Positions 4,874 to 5,107 of a DNA stretch of 5,107 nucleotides are shown here, piece after piece. Within the stretch, counting starts at the first letter, position 1. Every line of letters begins with the position of its first letter. The notes beneath the pieces were generated by a model. It made no database searches. It worked only from the letters and a program-made list of their open reading frames with translations, and was not told the DNA's origin. The position numbers and the translations under genes are program-made. The stretch comes from an uncultured Mycoplasmatota bacterium (GTDB lineage: Bacteria; Bacillota_I; Bacilli_A; RF39; UBA660), in contig CANRVM010000078.1 in the NCBI GenBank assembly GCA_947643295.1, positions 1 to 5,107 on the forward strand, written 5' to 3'.

Positions 4874-5107
4874 TTATTTATCTATTTCTTCCACCTCTTT
4901 ATTTAGTATTTCTAAATAATCTTGTTCAGCAGTAGTTAAGTGATTAGCCATGTATTTATCATATTCTTCGTGTGCTTTCTTCAAAGCTTCTTCATGTGAT
5001 ATTTTTCCACTATCTTTTAAAATATCTTTCCTTGTCATCTTTAAGAATGTATCTAATTCATTTATCCAATCTTGCATAGTCATTACATGTCTATCTAAAG
5101 CATTAAT
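4874..5107 (-). CDS. RhuM family protein, C-terminal part (start beyond window edge)
   Basis: The frame is open to the right edge, so this is the end of a longer gene: INALDRHV precedes the internal Met at 5083. Seventy-seven codons are visible. The stretch MTMQDWINELDTFLKMTRKD, followed by ILKDSGKISHEEALKKAHEE and YDKYM, matches the conserved C-terminal region of the RhuM family as I recall it (M-T-M-x-D-W, then L-x-x-x-G-x-x-S-H-x-x-A). RhuM proteins are about 300-350 residues; the name comes from Salmonella pathogenicity island 3. The family is common in accessory regions and often lies beside type I restriction-modification genes. The molecular function is not established. The tail AEQDYLEILNKEVEEIDK is a charged helix. 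The gene ends 39 bases before the next start, and no terminator is seen between, so read-through into the operon is possible. Confidence 0.8.
   Translation of the reverse strand: MNALDRHVMTMQDWINELDTFLKMTRKDILKDSGKISHEEALKKAHEEYDKYMANHLTTAEQDYLEILNKEVEEIDK

Overview
The window is very AT-rich, and every gene I can support lies on the minus strand. Ribosome binding sites are strong and of the AAGGAGG type, terminators are short intrinsic hairpins, and the standard genetic code fits. This points to a low-GC Gram-positive bacterium (Bacillota, perhaps a gut Clostridia or Erysipelotrichia member). The genus is not determinable by eye.

In transcription order (right to left) the right half holds: the C-terminus of a RhuM-family protein running in from the window edge (4874-5107); a 50-residue unknown protein with its own extended -10 promoter (4682-4834); a Cof-type HAD phosphatase (3833-4624); and a short-chain dehydrogenase of the stress-protein 39 / YhdF type (2866-3786), followed by an intrinsic terminator (about 2811-2847). 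The last three genes look like one short operon of metabolic genes.

The left half looks like accessory DNA. A promoter with a long untranslated leader (2588-2792) precedes an unrecognised helical protein (2021-2587). Next come a 47-codon open stretch with no start codon (1858-2001), an amidoligase-like protein of the glutamine-synthetase/COOH-NH2-ligase superfamily (942-1820), and a decayed helix-turn-helix regulator (471-802) ending in a clear terminator (about 455-491). Beyond that lie a small protein (207-404) and the first 55 codons of a serine recombinase (1-166, TTG start). The recombinase continues off the left edge, and with its small neighbour it marks this side as part of an integrative element or its remnant.

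The most notable points are the amidoligase whose usual His motif is altered, next to an unknown helical protein; the pseudogene that carries two stops and a frameshift yet can still be read; and the small well-promoted unknown gene. No RNA gene, CRISPR array or insertion sequence was seen.
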